This document shows positions 19,807-29,767 of a stretch of 64,000 nucleotides of DNA, piece by piece (position 1 is the first letter of the stretch; each line of letters opens with the position of its first letter). The DNA is taken from assembly GCF_024529955.1 (NCBI RefSeq), contig NZ_AP024854.1:2232001-2296000 (forward strand), written 5' to 3'. The notes under the pieces are model-generated. The model was not told the origin of the DNA. It made no database searches and saw only the letters and a list, made by a program, of their open reading frames with translations. Source of the DNA: Photobacterium toruni (GTDB lineage: Bacteria; Pseudomonadota; Gammaproteobacteria; Enterobacterales; Vibrionaceae). Made by a program: the position numbers and the translations under genes.

Positions 19807-19822
19807 GCGCAAACGTTTCATT
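19807..19822 (+). promoter_or_regulatory. PurR-like box upstream of ompK
   Basis: GCGCAAACGTTTCATT keeps the CGCAAACGTTT core of the PurR consensus ACGCAAACGTTTTCGT and matches 12 of 16 positions. OmpK belongs to the Tsx-like nucleoside channel family, so control by a purine-sensing LacI-type repressor is sensible but inferred. The related CytR is an alternative. Confidence 0.5.
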
Positions 19823-19915
19823 CCCAAACGTGCAATAAAGCACTAGAATCACCGCCAACAAAACGGGCGGCCAAATCCCACCATCTATCTAGATCAACAT
19901 GAGCGAGATAACAAG

Positions 19916-20722
19916 ATGCGCAAATCACTAGTAGCATTAAGCGTTTTAGCAGCAACAGCATTACCTTCGTTAGCTAATGCGGCAGATTACTCTGACAACA
20001 TCCACAAAAATGATTATAAGTGGATGCAATTCAACTTAATGTACGCGCTAAAAGAATTACCTCGCCCTGCAGATGCACATTCAGGCCACGATTACCTAGA
20101 AATGGAATTTGGCGGTCGTTCAGGAATCTTTGATCTTTATGGTTATGTTGATGTATTTAACCTAACTAACTCTAATAGCAGTGATAAAGCATCTGCTGAT
20201 GATAAAATGTTCATGAAATTTGCACCGCGCATTTCTCTTGACGCATTAACAGGTAAAGACCTATCTTTCGGTCCAGTAAAAGAACTTTATATTGCAACAC
20301 TATTTAACTGGGGCGGTAACAACGGCGGCGTAAACAATTACTTCGTTGGTCTAGGTTCTGATATTGAAGTGCCATGGTTAGGTAAAATGGGCTTTAACGT
20401 TTACTCATTGTATGACATGAACGTTAAAGACTGGAACGGTTACCAAGTATCGACTAACTGGTTCAAGCCGGTTTACACCTTTGAAAACGGTACTTTCATC
20501 TCTTACCAAGGTTACATTGATTACCAATTTGGTATGAAGAAAGAATACACATCAGCAAGCAATGGCGGCGTGATGTACAACGGTATCGTATGGCACACTG
20601 ATCGCTACGCAGTTGGTTACGGTCTAAAAGCTTACCACAATGTCTACGGTATTGATGACGGTACTTTCGGTCTTAAATCATCAGGTGTTTCACAATACTT
20701 CAGCCTATCTTACAAGTTCTAA
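19916..20722 (+). CDS. ompK: Outer membrane protein OmpK (Tsx-like nucleoside channel family)
   Basis: A 268-residue beta-barrel protein. The signal peptide ends at ANA (residues 1-22). The mature sequence, with KNDYKWMQFNLM and YLEMEFGGRSGIFDLYGYVDVFN, is that of Vibrio OmpK, the receptor of vibriophage KVP40, and the barrel ends in Phe (YKF), as outer membrane proteins do. The family is related to the nucleoside channel Tsx. A PurR-like box and another palindrome lie upstream; a strong terminator follows. Codon use looks like that of a highly expressed gene. Confidence 0.93.
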   Translation: MRKSLVALSVLAATALPSLANAADYSDNIHKNDYKWMQFNLMYALKELPRPADAHSGHDYLEMEFGGRSGIFDLYGYVDVFNLTNSNSSDKASADDKMFMKFAPRISLDALTGKDLSFGPVKELYIATLFNWGGNNGGVNNYFVGLGSDIEVPWLGKMGFNVYSLYDMNVKDWNGYQVSTNWFKPVYTFENGTFISYQGYIDYQFGMKKEYTSASNGGVMYNGIVWHTDRYAVGYGLKAYHNVYGIDDGTFGLKSSGVSQYFSLSYKF

Positions 20723-20741
20723 GCTGACGGTATAACACCAT

Positions 20742-20770
20742 AAAAAAAGGCGCTGATAGCGCCTTTTTTT
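20742..20770 (+). terminator. Terminator after ompK
   Basis: AAAAAAAGGCGCT-GAT-AGCGCCTTTTTTT, a perfect stem with a seven-base T tract, 19 bases after the ompK stop. Confidence 0.92.
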
Positions 20771-20831
20771 GATCGCTGTAATTAGCCACGATGTTATGAT
20801 GCGACAAATTAGGCTAATAACGGATTAAACT

Positions 20832-21737
20832 GTGAACATAACCCTGCTAGGTGCTGGTGCTATTGGTGCATTATGGGCCATAAAATTAACCCAACAACGA
20901 CACAATGTGCAGTTATGGACCAGACATTCTGAGACCCAAACAACCCTGCACTTTAATGAATTAACAACGCCAACCACCACGAATAGCTATTCTTTTAGCT
21001 GTAATAGCCCTGATGATCTCGCCGCTTGTGAACTGTTAATTGTTACTGTCAAAGCCTTTCAAGTCACAACAGCACTTACACCATTATTGCCTTATTTAAA
21101 TACCGATTGCGTAGTAGTTATTATGCATAATGGCATCGGTACTCAGTTGCAAATTCAGCAATTACTACCTCATAACCCGATAATCTATGCAACCACCTCT
21201 CAAGCAGCTTTCAAACCTACCCCAACAACCATTCAGCATACTGGTTTAGGGCAAACATCACTGGGTGCAATTAATCAGCAAGCACAACCTTTATCTTATA
21301 TTGCGGCACTGTTTAATGCCGCTTTAGCACCAACCCAATGGCAAGCTAATATCTATCAACCACTGTGGCAAAAACTGGCCATCAATTGTGCCATTAATCC
21401 GCTGACGGCTATCCATCAATGTACTAATGGCGATTTAGCCCTTCCTTGCTACCAATCCCAACTCGATAGTATTTGTTTAGAAGTGGCACAAGTTATGACA
21501 GCGGAAGGTTTTTTGACCACTCAACAGCAGCTTCGTCACCAAGTTGATAATGTTATTAAAGCGACAGCCAATAACTATTCCTCGATGAATCGTGACATTT
21601 TTCATCATCGACTCACTGAAATCGATTATATTAATGGGTATTTAGTTCAACAAGCCCAACGCCATGACATTGATACACCTATAAATTATCAATTATGGCA
21701 GGCTATTAAACACATGGAGTCACTAGACCATGCCTGA
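20832..21737 (+). CDS. panE: 2-dehydropantoate 2-reductase
   Basis: A 301-residue ketopantoate reductase. The N-terminus carries the NADPH-binding glycine motif LLGAGAIGALWA. The segment KLAINCAINPLTAI holds the catalytic Lys of the family and the conserved Asn. It reduces 2-dehydropantoate to pantoate in pantothenate and coenzyme A synthesis. The start is GTG, with no in-frame ATG nearby that would keep the Rossmann motif. It overlaps yajL by 8 bases. Confidence 0.93.
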   Translation: MNITLLGAGAIGALWAIKLTQQRHNVQLWTRHSETQTTLHFNELTTPTTTNSYSFSCNSPDDLAACELLIVTVKAFQVTTALTPLLPYLNTDCVVVIMHNGIGTQLQIQQLLPHNPIIYATTSQAAFKPTPTTIQHTGLGQTSLGAINQQAQPLSYIAALFNAALAPTQWQANIYQPLWQKLAINCAINPLTAIHQCTNGDLALPCYQSQLDSICLEVAQVMTAEGFLTTQQQLRHQVDNVIKATANNYSSMNRDIFHHRLTEIDYINGYLVQQAQRHDIDTPINYQLWQAIKHMESLDHA

Positions 21738-22338
21738 GTTATGTCCTCGCGTCGTTGTTTGTATTGCCCCTGGCAGTGAAGAAATGGAAGCAATTAATAC
21801 CATTTCTATTTTAAAACGGGCTCAATTTGAGGTTATTGTTGCCAGTGCAGCAGAAGATGGCGCATTAATTGTTGATGGTTCGCGCGGCATTAAACTGGTG
21901 GCGGATACGGCATTAATTACGATTGCCGATGAACAATTTGATGCTGTGGTATTACCCGGAGGTGTTGCAGGAGCTGAGCATTTTCGAGATAGCCCATTAG
22001 TGGTTGAGTTTGTTAAACAACACCATTATGACGGTAAATTAATTGCCGCTATTTGTGCTACACCTGCGATTATGTTTGCTGCTAATGATATGTTTACTAA
22101 AGCGCTTATGACCTGTCATCCTGCTTTCCATAACCAAATTCCAGCACCACAATTACGCCCTAAGCGTGTTGTGTATGACAAGCATGCTCACTTGTTGACC
22201 AGTCAAGGTCCAGGTACAGCCCAAGAATTTGCGCTTGATCTTGTTACTCAACTCACCAATAAAGCCACAACAGCTGCTATTGCCGAATCAATGGTGGTGT
22301 GGCCAAACATGCATTACGACGTCATGCCTGAACGTTAA
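21730..22338 (+). CDS. yajL: DJ-1/PfpI family protein YajL
   Basis: A 202-residue member of the DJ-1 superfamily. The nucleophile-elbow Cys is C109 in AAICATPA, and the acidic partner is E17 or E18 in PGSEEMEA, as in YajL (ThiJ). YajL-type proteins protect against oxidative and carbonyl stress as chaperones or deglycases; the exact activity is disputed. It overlaps panE, so the two are translationally coupled. A bidirectional terminator separates it from convergent thiI. Confidence 0.9.
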   Translation: MPELCPRVVVCIAPGSEEMEAINTISILKRAQFEVIVASAAEDGALIVDGSRGIKLVADTALITIADEQFDAVVLPGGVAGAEHFRDSPLVVEFVKQHHYDGKLIAAICATPAIMFAANDMFTKALMTCHPAFHNQIPAPQLRPKRVVYDKHAHLLTSQGPGTAQEFALDLVTQLTNKATTAAIAESMVVWPNMHYDVMPER

Positions 22339-22358
22339 CATAAGCCATTTTTTAAAAT

Positions 22359-22395
22359 AAAAAGCCCTCAATGATCAGATCATTGAGGGCTTTTT
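22359..22395. terminator. Bidirectional terminator between yajL and thiI
   Basis: A long stem (AAAGCCCTCAATGATC with GATCATTGAGGGCTTT) flanked by A and T tracts on the two sides. The genes on both sides converge on it. Confidence 0.9.
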
Positions 22396-22437
22396 GATGT
22401 CACAAGCACGGCATGAGATCCGCGCACATGGCATTAA

Positions 22438-23889
22438 TTATAATGGGCGATATACTTTTACGTTCTCAAAGCCATTCTCTTTCAAGTACAGCGCTTGCAA
22501 ACGACTCATCACACCATGAGCACAGTAAAGTAAGTAAGTCTTATCTTTTGGTAAATCACCAAATTGAGTCGCTAACTTGTAGAATGGAATATGTTTTACT
22601 TCCACACCGTCAAGCTCTAGCGGACTTTCGTCTTCTTCATCTGGGCTACGAATATCAAGCACAACAGCATCAGTAGAGATCTGCTCTACTAATTCAATTT
22701 CAGGGGCTTGTTCTTGGCTCTGTTTTTCGATTTCACGAATATCCATCACTCGTGCCTCATCTATAACGCGATCAAGAATAGTAAAATCAAATTTCGCTTC
22801 TTCAATTTCAAGCTTTGATTTCACTGCTTTAACTGTTGGGCTCTTTGAAATTACACCACAGAATTCTGGCATGGTTGCGGCAAAATCTTCAGTACCAATT
22901 TGACGCGATACATCGATAATATCTTCTTTGTCCCAGTTGATCAGCGGACGCAGAATCAAAGTATCAGTCACACCATCAATATGACGTAGATTCGTGAGTG
23001 TTTGGCTAGATACTTGACCTAACGCTTCACCCGTTACTAATGCTTGAATGCCAAATTTTTCAGCAACACGACCCGCTGCACGCATAAACATACGCTTAAG
23101 GATCACGCCCATTTGACCATCATCGACTTTTTCTAAGATCTCGCCAACAACAGGATCAAAATCAACCGCGATAAATTTAACTTTGGCAGATGAACCGTAT
23201 TTTTTCCATAAGAAGTGTGCAACTTGCTTAACACCAATCTCATGGACAGGACCACCAAGATTAAAGAAACAGTAATGTACTTTACTGCCACGTTTAATAT
23301 GAAGGTAACTTGAAACACCAGAGTCAAAACCGCCAGAAATAAGGCTTAATACATCTTCTTGTGTACCAAGAGGGAAGCCACCTAGCCCTTTATGACGGAA
23401 TAATACTTGGTTAAGTAAGTTATTCTCAATTTCAATATTAACCGTAACATCAGGTTTTTTCAGTCTTACTTTTGCAGACTCAATCGCTTGATTAAGACCA
23501 CCACCAACATAACGCTCAGCTTCAATCGAGGTAAAATCATGTTTACCTACACGTTTTGCGCGTACACAGAATGTTTTACCGTCAAGACTATCACCAACAA
23601 GCTCTAGTGTTTTCTCAAAGATATTATGAAGATCAGTAAATTCCGTCTGTTGAACTTCAAGTGAGTGGTGGATACCAGGTGTTTGCGTTAAGGCTGTAAG
23701 CACCATGTCACGTTTTGTTTCATCAGGTTCGTTCACTTCTAACGAAAAACGACGATTATAAACACTAACAGACTCTGACTGACGCTTTAAAATAATGCGC
23801 AGGTTAGACTCAAGAATTTTGATAAAACGCTTACGTACTGAATCACTTTTAACAAAAATCTCTGGATGTGGTTTAACTATAAATTTCAT
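22438..23889 (-). CDS. thiI: tRNA 4-thiouridine synthase / thiazole sulfur carrier ThiI
   Basis: A 483-residue protein with an N-terminal ferredoxin-like and THUMP RNA-binding region, the PP-loop ATP motif [12 protein letters not shown], the conserved Cys in PEFCGVISK, and a C-terminal rhodanese domain with C456 in [10 protein letters not shown], which carries the persulfide. It makes s4U8 in tRNA and supplies sulfur for the thiamine thiazole. I used the ATG at 23889 ([12 protein letters not shown]), the usual ThiI start; a longer frame to 23940 overlaps the likely promoter. A tandem duplication sits in the leader. Confidence 0.97.
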   Translation of the reverse strand: MKFIVKPHPEIFVKSDSVRKRFIKILESNLRIILKRQSESVSVYNRRFSLEVNEPDETKRDMVLTALTQTPGIHHSLEVQQTEFTDLHNIFEKTLELVGDSLDGKTFCVRAKRVGKHDFTSIEAERYVGGGLNQAIESAKVRLKKPDVTVNIEIENNLLNQVLFRHKGLGGFPLGTQEDVLSLISGGFDSGVSSYLHIKRGSKVHYCFFNLGGPVHEIGVKQVAHFLWKKYGSSAKVKFIAVDFDPVVGEILEKVDDGQMGVILKRMFMRAAGRVAEKFGIQALVTGEALGQVSSQTLTNLRHIDGVTDTLILRPLINWDKEDIIDVSRQIGTEDFAATMPEFCGVISKSPTVKAVKSKLEIEEAKFDFTILDRVIDEARVMDIREIEKQSQEQAPEIELVEQISTDAVVLDIRSPDEEDESPLELDGVEVKHIPFYKLATQFGDLPKDKTYLLYCAHGVMSRLQALYLKENGFENVKVYRPL

Positions 23890-23913
23890 AACACACTTCG
23901 CTTCACTGGGTCT

Positions 23914-23947
23914 AAAGTACCAAACAGAATAAAGTACCAAACGGAAT
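23914..23947 (-). repeat. 17-base tandem duplication in the thiI leader
   Basis: AAAGTACCAAACAGAAT (23914-23930) is followed directly by AAAGTACCAAACGGAAT (23931-23947), one mismatch in 17. It lies between the candidate promoter and the ATG. Confidence 0.8.
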
Positions 23948-23958
23948 TAAAGGCGCGA

Positions 23959-23987
23959 ATTATACAGCAAGGTGTCTGCCACTGAAA
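23959..23987 (-). promoter_or_regulatory. Candidate thiI promoter
   Basis: On the minus strand a perfect -10 TATAAT (23959-23964) lies 17 bases from a weak -35 (TTTCAG). Transcription would start about 63 bases upstream of the ATG. Confidence 0.5.
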
Positions 23988-24107
23988 CAAGGATATGCTA
24001 ACAGCACGACTTATCTTTCTCACTCGCGCAATTATTATTGATATTTGTGCTGTGTTTACCTTAGTCACAATCACATCAACCAGCAAATTTCGTTATCAAA
24101 AAATACG

Positions 24108-25022
24108 TTATAACGGCGATTGAGTGCTAACTTCTGCAGAATAATGAGGCTTACCTTGTACAATTGAAATTTCAACTCGTCGGTTACGACTTCTTCCCTG
24201 TGGCGTTTTATTATCGGCAATCGGGGCGGTATCGGCCATGCCAACGACCCGCATTCGTTTTCGATCAAAACCTTTTACTTGCTCCATTGCTTGAGCAACA
24301 GAAACCGCACGTTGGGAGGATATATCCCATTTTGAACGATAAAGTTCAGAATCTAACGCTTGATTATCAGTGTGACCACTAATACGAATAATACCAGGAA
24401 CATCTTTTACCAATTCAGTGACTTGTTGAATAAGCGGGATAAATTTAGGCTGCAAAAATGCAGATCCTTCAGGAAAGGCCCCTTTTTCTTTAATACGAAT
24501 CACTAATTGTTGTCCAAACGATTCAATCTCAACCGTATTGTCAGTGATCTCACGCGCTAATGCTTGAGTTAAAATCTGGGTTATCTGGGGTTGTGATTCT
24601 ATTGGCACTTGCTGCTGATACTGTTCTTGCGTAGCACTTTCATTTTTATCACTGTCTGATGTCGCTGTATCTTTACGTCTGCCACCATCTTGCTCTGCCA
24701 GACCATCATGAAAATCTAATGAGCGTTTAGTAATATCAATCGTCTGCTGCATAATCACTTCAATTGGTGTCGGCTCAGGTCGTCCTGGTCGAAACTCTTG
24801 TGCAATAACACTGGTACCTTTAGGAATATCATTCACATTTAATACATTTTGAACCCCAAAAGCATTTTTCATCGATCCTGCAATTTGCTGGAATTTAAGC
24901 ACATCCATTTCAGAAAATGACAGCAGTAATACAAAAAAACACATCAATAATGTGGCTAAATCAGCAAAGGTTGCCATCCATGCTGGTGCACCTTTTTTAT
25001 ATTTTGGTGGTAAAGAATCCAT
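24108..25022 (-). CDS. pomB: Sodium-driven flagellar stator protein PomB
   Basis: A 304-residue MotB/PomB protein. One membrane helix (residues 16-37) holds the ion-binding Asp D21 in FADLATLLMCFF. A plug and linker region follows, then an OmpA-like peptidoglycan-binding domain (ISGHTDNQ, SQRAVSVAQAM, RSRNRRVEI) near residues 205-290. Together with PomA it couples Na+ flow to flagellar rotation. It follows pomA by 9 bases. The call of PomB over MotB rests on the Vibrionaceae context and N-terminal sequence. Confidence 0.94.
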   Translation of the reverse strand: MDSLPPKYKKGAPAWMATFADLATLLMCFFVLLLSFSEMDVLKFQQIAGSMKNAFGVQNVLNVNDIPKGTSVIAQEFRPGRPEPTPIEVIMQQTIDITKRSLDFHDGLAEQDGGRRKDTATSDSDKNESATQEQYQQQVPIESQPQITQILTQALAREITDNTVEIESFGQQLVIRIKEKGAFPEGSAFLQPKFIPLIQQVTELVKDVPGIIRISGHTDNQALDSELYRSKWDISSQRAVSVAQAMEQVKGFDRKRMRVVGMADTAPIADNKTPQGRSRNRRVEISIVQGKPHYSAEVSTQSPL

Positions 25023-25031
25023 AATTAACTC

Positions 25032-25793
25032 TTATTCATCAAAATTTAAGTGACGTTTTTTCTCATGTAAATAGTTTTTCAAATAGCTGTCTATTACGCG
25101 AGGATTTTGTCCTTCTTGAATCGCTAGCACACCATCAAGGATCAATAATCGATTTAAACGCTCTTCATTTTTACGTAGCATCAGTTTATCTGCGATAGGC
25201 AATGCCACCATATTTGCTAAAACAGAGCCATAAAGTGTGGTTAACAATGCCACCGCCATCGCAGGTCCAATCGATTTAGGATCATCCATATTAGATAACA
25301 TTGCCACTAAACCAATTAATGTTCCTATCATTCCCATGGCTGGCGCCACATCACCAAGGGAGGAAAAAATACTCGCGCCTTGCTCATGACGTTCATTGGT
25401 TAATGAGATATCTTTTCTTAAAATCATTCGTACCGTATCTGCATCATGCCCATCAACAAGTAAATCAATGCCTTTTCGTAAAAAAGGATTTTCTACTTCC
25501 ATTTCTTCAAGCGCTAAAAATCCCCCTTTACGGGCAGAATCAGCCATGGTGACAATTTGAGCAATAAGGTCATCGGGTTTATCTGTTTTAAACATAAATG
25601 CCTTAGCGGCAATTTTTGCTGCCCCCAAAAACTGACTGCCATTGTATTTCATCAGCACAATAAACAAACTGCCGCCAAAGACGATCAAGACAGATGAGGT
25701 ATCAGCAAACATAGCCAAATCGCCACCTACCAACATTGCCATTAAAATAAAAGCAAATGAACCTACTAATCCGATAAGTGTTGCCAAATCCAC
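25032..25793 (-). CDS. pomA: Sodium-driven flagellar stator protein PomA
   Basis: A 253-residue MotA/ExbB-type protein with four membrane helices: two near the N-terminus, then DVAPAMGMIGTLIGLVAML and VALLTTLYGSVLANMVALP. The cytoplasmic loop between helices 2 and 3 carries charged residues that face the rotor protein FliG. It forms the stator ring with PomB. It is first in the pomAB operon and divergent from xseB across a 349-base gap. Confidence 0.95.
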   Translation of the reverse strand: MDLATLIGLVGSFAFILMAMLVGGDLAMFADTSSVLIVFGGSLFIVLMKYNGSQFLGAAKIAAKAFMFKTDKPDDLIAQIVTMADSARKGGFLALEEMEVENPFLRKGIDLLVDGHDADTVRMILRKDISLTNERHEQGASIFSSLGDVAPAMGMIGTLIGLVAMLSNMDDPKSIGPAMAVALLTTLYGSVLANMVALPIADKLMLRKNEERLNRLLILDGVLAIQEGQNPRVIDSYLKNYLHEKKRHLNFDE

Positions 25794-26142
25794 GCCAAAT
25801 CTCCTTAACTGTTATTTTAATAATCGATTTAACAGTCAATGAACATAGAACAAAAATTAATAAAGGATAATGCTCACTATTCAATAAATAACAGTGCAAT
25901 ATCACCTCATAAAACAAAATATTGCGACCAGAGGATAAAACGTCAATAGCACTATCTATCGCAAGCTAACTCTTTATCGACCATCATCACGTTTCATTTA
26001 GGGTTTTATTTCTATCATTACGTGATATTTATCGTTCTCTACTATGAAAATTACTGTCTGTGGCACAGATTACTGTGACATAATTTGACCTTAGATAGTC
26101 ACTACGTTATTTTTCTAGCACTTAGATAAGAGTGAAAATGAT
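25794..26142. other. Intergenic region between divergent pomA and xseB
   Basis: No gene, strong hairpin or repeat is visible in these 349 bases. The promoters of both operons must lie here, but I cannot name the boxes with confidence. Confidence 0.4.
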
Positions 26143-26388
26143 ATGGCAGCAAAAAAACCAGAAAATATGGCATTCGAAGCCGCACTTGATGAGCTAGATG
26201 CCATTGTCAATGAACTAGAATCGGGTGATATCCCACTGGAAGATGCGCTAAAGAAATTTGAGCGTGGTATTTCATTAGCTCGCAACAGTCAGTTAAAGTT
26301 AACTCAAGCAGAACAGCGAGTAGAAATTTTATTACGCGCTGACGATAATGCGCCATTAACAGACTTTGAGCCAAGCCATGACGAATAA
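26143..26388 (+). CDS. xseB: Exodeoxyribonuclease VII small subunit
   Basis: An 81-residue helical protein with the XseB signature FEAALDELDAIVNELESGDIPLEDALKKFERGISL. It binds the XseA C-terminal region to form exonuclease VII, which degrades single-stranded DNA. It leads the operon xseB-ispA-dxs, the usual order, and overlaps ispA by 11 bases. The large subunit xseA is at 53.7-55 kb in this window. Confidence 0.96.
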   Translation: MAAKKPENMAFEAALDELDAIVNELESGDIPLEDALKKFERGISLARNSQLKLTQAEQRVEILLRADDNAPLTDFEPSHDE

Positions 26389-27280
26389 TATACCGTTATC
26401 GCAAACACTAAAAATGCTGCAACAACGTAATAACCAATGCTTAATTGATTGGTTAACTAAACAACCTTTTGCAGATCAAACGCTACTTGAAGCCATGAAG
26501 CATGGTACTCTACTTGGCGGAAAACGTGCTCGTCCTTATCTGACATACGTGACAGGTAATATGCTCGGCGTCGATTACGATGATCTCGATACAGCAGCAG
26601 CTGCTGTTGAATGTATTCACGCGTATTCATTAATTCATGATGATTTACCCGCAATGGATAACGATGCCTTACGTCGAGGTCAACCCACTTGCCATATTGC
26701 GTTTAATGAAGCGATAGCTATTTTAGCTGGTGATGCCTTACAAACATTGGCTTTTGAAATTATTGCTCAAGGTCGTTTAAGTCCAGAAGGACATCAACAA
26801 CGTATTGCCATGGTTAGCGAATTAGCGCAAGCCTCAGGGGCAGCAGGTATGTGCCAAGGGCAAGCTCTCGATTTAGAAGCAGAGGGACAGCATGTTGGAC
26901 TTGAGCAACTAGAATTAATTCACAAACATAAAACAGGTGCCTTGATCCGTTGTGCGGTTCGATTAGGAGCACTCGCTGCCGGTGAGAAAGGACGTCAAAT
27001 TCTGCCACAGCTAGACAAATATGCTGATGCTATTGGCCTTGCTTTTCAAGTTCAAGATGACATTTTAGATGTCATCAGCGACACTGAAACACTCGGTAAG
27101 CCTCAAGGTTCAGATCTTGAACTTGATAAAAGTACCTATCCAGCATTGCTTGGATTAGAAGGTGCGCAACAAAAAGCGCAACAACTTTATCAAGAAGCGC
27201 TACAAGCATTAGCAGCAATACCTTACAATACCTATCAATTGGAAGTTTTTGCCCGATATATTATCGAGCGCAACAACTAG
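26378..27280 (+). CDS. ispA: (2E,6E)-farnesyl diphosphate synthase
   Basis: A 300-residue prenyl transferase. The first aspartate-rich motif is D88-D-L-P-A-M-D94 and the second is FQVQDDILD. GGKRARPYL carries the Lys-Arg pair that binds isopentenyl diphosphate. It condenses IPP with DMAPP and GPP to make FPP for quinones and undecaprenyl phosphate. I used the ATG at 26378, inside the end of xseB; an upstream TTG would add four residues. dxs follows 24 bases later. Confidence 0.96.
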   Translation: MTNNIPLSQTLKMLQQRNNQCLIDWLTKQPFADQTLLEAMKHGTLLGGKRARPYLTYVTGNMLGVDYDDLDTAAAAVECIHAYSLIHDDLPAMDNDALRRGQPTCHIAFNEAIAILAGDALQTLAFEIIAQGRLSPEGHQQRIAMVSELAQASGAAGMCQGQALDLEAEGQHVGLEQLELIHKHKTGALIRCAVRLGALAAGEKGRQILPQLDKYADAIGLAFQVQDDILDVISDTETLGKPQGSDLELDKSTYPALLGLEGAQQKAQQLYQEALQALAAIPYNTYQLEVFARYIIERNN

Positions 27281-27304
27281 AATCAGTAAAAGCGCCGAAC
27301 TGTT

Positions 27305-29170
27305 ATGACTTTGGATATATCAAAATACCCGCATCTCGCATTAGCTAACACGCCAGATGAATTACGATTATTGCCCGCTGAAAGTCTACCTCAAGTCTGT
27401 GATGAGTTACGTACTTACTTACTCAAGACGGTTAGCCAAACCAGCGGCCACTTTGCCTCCGGACTCGGTACAGTTGAACTGACCGTTGCGCTTCATTATG
27501 TCTATAATACCCCATTCGATCATGTGATTTGGGATGTTGGTCATCAAGCTTACCCGCATAAAATTTTAACGGGTCGGCGTGATAAGATGTCAACTATTCG
27601 CCAAAAAGGTGGATTACATCCTTTTCCTTGGCGTGGTGAAAGTGAATACGATGTACTGTCTGTCGGTCACTCTTCAACCTCAATAAGTGCTGGTTTAGGC
27701 ATGGCGATTGCGGCTGAAAAAGAAGGGCTTGGCCGTAAAGTTGTCAGCATTATTGGTGATGGTGCTATTACTGCAGGCATGGCGTTTGAAGCCATGAATC
27801 ATGCTGGTGACATCCACAGTGATATGCTAGTTATTCTTAATGACAATGAGATGTCTATCTCTGAGAATGTTGGCGGTTTAAGCAACCACTTAGCTCACTT
27901 ACTGGCTGGTAACTTTTACGCAACTATTCGTGAAGGTGGTAAAAAAGTACTGTCTAATGCACCACCCATTAAAGAAATCGTGAAACGCGCTGAAGAACAT
28001 ATTAAAGGTATGGTTGTTCCAAGCACGATGTTTGAAGAGCTTGGTTTTAATTATATTGGCCCAATTGATGGCCATGATATTGATGAGTTAGTTAAAACAC
28101 TCAAGAATATGCGTCACCTTAAAGGGCCGCAATTTCTGCATATCATGACTAAAAAAGGTAAAGGCTATGCACCAGCAGAAGCCGATCCAATCAATTATCA
28201 TGCCGTACCAAAATTTGATTTAAGTGAAAATCCACTGCCTAAAGCTAAAAATACTAATCCAACTTTTTCTAAAATTTTTGGTGATTGGTTGTGTGATATG
28301 GCAGCCGTTGATGACAAGTTAATGGCTATCACACCTGCAATGCGTGAAGGCTCTGGTATGGTACGCTTTTCAAAAGAATACCCAGAGCAATATTTTGATG
28401 TTGCAATTGCAGAACAGCATGCTGTGACACTAGCCAGTGGTATGGCTATTGGTGGTTACCATCCAATTATCGCTATTTACTCAACGTTCTTACAACGCGG
28501 CTATGATCAGTTAATTCATGATGTTGCTATTATGAATTTACCAATTATGTTTGCCATTGATCGTGCAGGTTTAGTCGGTGCTGATGGTCAAACTCACCAA
28601 GGGGCATTTGATATTAGCTTTATGCGTTGTATCCCTAATATGGTGATTATGGCACCAAGTGATGAAAACGAGTGCCGCCAAATGCTCTATACCGGTCATC
28701 AGCATCAAGGTCCTACTGCAGTACGCTATCCGCGTGGTTGTGGTTTGGGTACTGAAGTTGAAACCACCATGACAGCACTTGAAATTGGCAAAGGTATTAT
28801 TCGTCGTCAAGGCGAAAAGGTGGCTATTTTAAACTTTGGTGCCATGCTAGGTTATAGCTTAGATGCTGCTGAAAACTTAAATGCAACCGTTGCCGATATG
28901 CGTTTTGTTAAACCGCTTGATGAAGCATTAATTCTTGAACTTGCGGCTAGCCATGATGTGTTAGTCACTGTTGAAGAAAATGCGATTGCTGGCGGGGCTG
29001 GCAGTGGTGTGATTGAGTTCCTCATGCAACAAAAATGCATTAAGCCGGTATTAACCATTGGCTTGCCCGATCGCTTTATCGAACAAGGGACTCAAGCTGA
29101 ATTACATCAGATGTTAGAGATTGATGGTCCAGGAATTGAGAAACAAATCCTTGCGTATCTTGCTAAATAA
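27305..29170 (+). CDS. dxs: 1-deoxy-D-xylulose-5-phosphate synthase
   Basis: A 621-residue thiamine-diphosphate enzyme. [18 protein letters not shown] is the TPP and Mg binding motif, and [18 protein letters not shown] is the transketolase-like pyrimidine-domain segment. GHQAYPHK contains a conserved catalytic His. It condenses pyruvate and glyceraldehyde 3-phosphate in the first step of the MEP pathway. It sits with ispA in one operon; ispG of the same pathway is at 61.6-62.8 kb. Confidence 0.98.
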   Translation: MTLDISKYPHLALANTPDELRLLPAESLPQVCDELRTYLLKTVSQTSGHFASGLGTVELTVALHYVYNTPFDHVIWDVGHQAYPHKILTGRRDKMSTIRQKGGLHPFPWRGESEYDVLSVGHSSTSISAGLGMAIAAEKEGLGRKVVSIIGDGAITAGMAFEAMNHAGDIHSDMLVILNDNEMSISENVGGLSNHLAHLLAGNFYATIREGGKKVLSNAPPIKEIVKRAEEHIKGMVVPSTMFEELGFNYIGPIDGHDIDELVKTLKNMRHLKGPQFLHIMTKKGKGYAPAEADPINYHAVPKFDLSENPLPKAKNTNPTFSKIFGDWLCDMAAVDDKLMAITPAMREGSGMVRFSKEYPEQYFDVAIAEQHAVTLASGMAIGGYHPIIAIYSTFLQRGYDQLIHDVAIMNLPIMFAIDRAGLVGADGQTHQGAFDISFMRCIPNMVIMAPSDENECRQMLYTGHQHQGPTAVRYPRGCGLGTEVETTMTALEIGKGIIRRQGEKVAILNFGAMLGYSLDAAENLNATVADMRFVKPLDEALILELAASHDVLVTVEENAIAGGAGSGVIEFLMQQKCIKPVLTIGLPDRFIEQGTQAELHQMLEIDGPGIEKQILAYLAK

Positions 29171-29204
29171 GCATTAATTGTATTATTCGCCTGAAATATA
29201 CTGC

Positions 29205-29243
29205 AAAAAAAGCCATGAATAATAAACTGTTCATGGCTTTTTT
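29205..29243. terminator. Bidirectional terminator between dxs and pgpA
   Basis: AAAAAAAGCCATGAA (29205-29219) pairs with TTCATGGCTTTTTT (29230-29243). A and T tracts flank the stem on both sides; the two genes converge. Confidence 0.9.
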
Positions 29244-29269
29244 ATTGCCTATTTATGGCAGTATATAAC

Positions 29270-29758
29270 TTAAAATCCTAACCAATAGCCAACGAACCAC
29301 AATGAAATCATTGCCATAAAGCCAGCCAAAACATCATCAATCATGATCCCAAAACCACCTTCAACATGTTTATCTAACCAACTGATCGGCCATGGTTTTA
29401 ACATGTCAAAAAAGCGAAATAGAATAAAACCAGCTAATATCCACTTCCATGATACCGTTGGTGCAATAGCCATTGTGATCCAAAAGCCAACAAACTCGTC
29501 CCAAACAATGCTGCCATGATCATGAACTTTCATGTCGGTAGAAGTAATATGGCAAATACGGATCCCGATAAGAGCGGCAACCAATACAGCAACTAAATAC
29601 CAACCAAAAGGTAACTGCGCAAGAATAAGGTATAACGGAATGGCGGCTAGTGTACCCATTGTGCCAGGAATATATTTAGCTAAACCACTGCCAAATCCTG
29701 TCGCTAATAAGTGCCAAGGATTGTTCATTTTTAGTAGATCTTTTGGATTTGTACTCAC
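29270..29758 (-). CDS. pgpA: Phosphatidylglycerophosphatase A
   Basis: A 162-residue inner membrane enzyme. PgpA motifs are GFGSGLAKYIPGT, HDHGSIVWDEFVGFW and VEGGFGIMIDDVLAG, which contain the metal-binding acidic residues of the family. It removes phosphate from phosphatidylglycerol phosphate in phospholipid synthesis. It is the last gene of the minus-strand run nusB-thiL-pgpA, 9 bases after thiL. Confidence 0.95.
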   Translation of the reverse strand: MSTNPKDLLKMNNPWHLLATGFGSGLAKYIPGTMGTLAAIPLYLILAQLPFGWYLVAVLVAALIGIRICHITSTDMKVHDHGSIVWDEFVGFWITMAIAPTVSWKWILAGFILFRFFDMLKPWPISWLDKHVEGGFGIMIDDVLAGFMAMISLWFVGYWLGF

Positions 29759-29767
29759 GCTAATACC

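Noticed and set aside
22413-22676. Short plus-strand frame overlapping the end of thiI
   Set aside because: It lies opposite well-conserved ThiI rhodanese coding sequence and has no recognised product.
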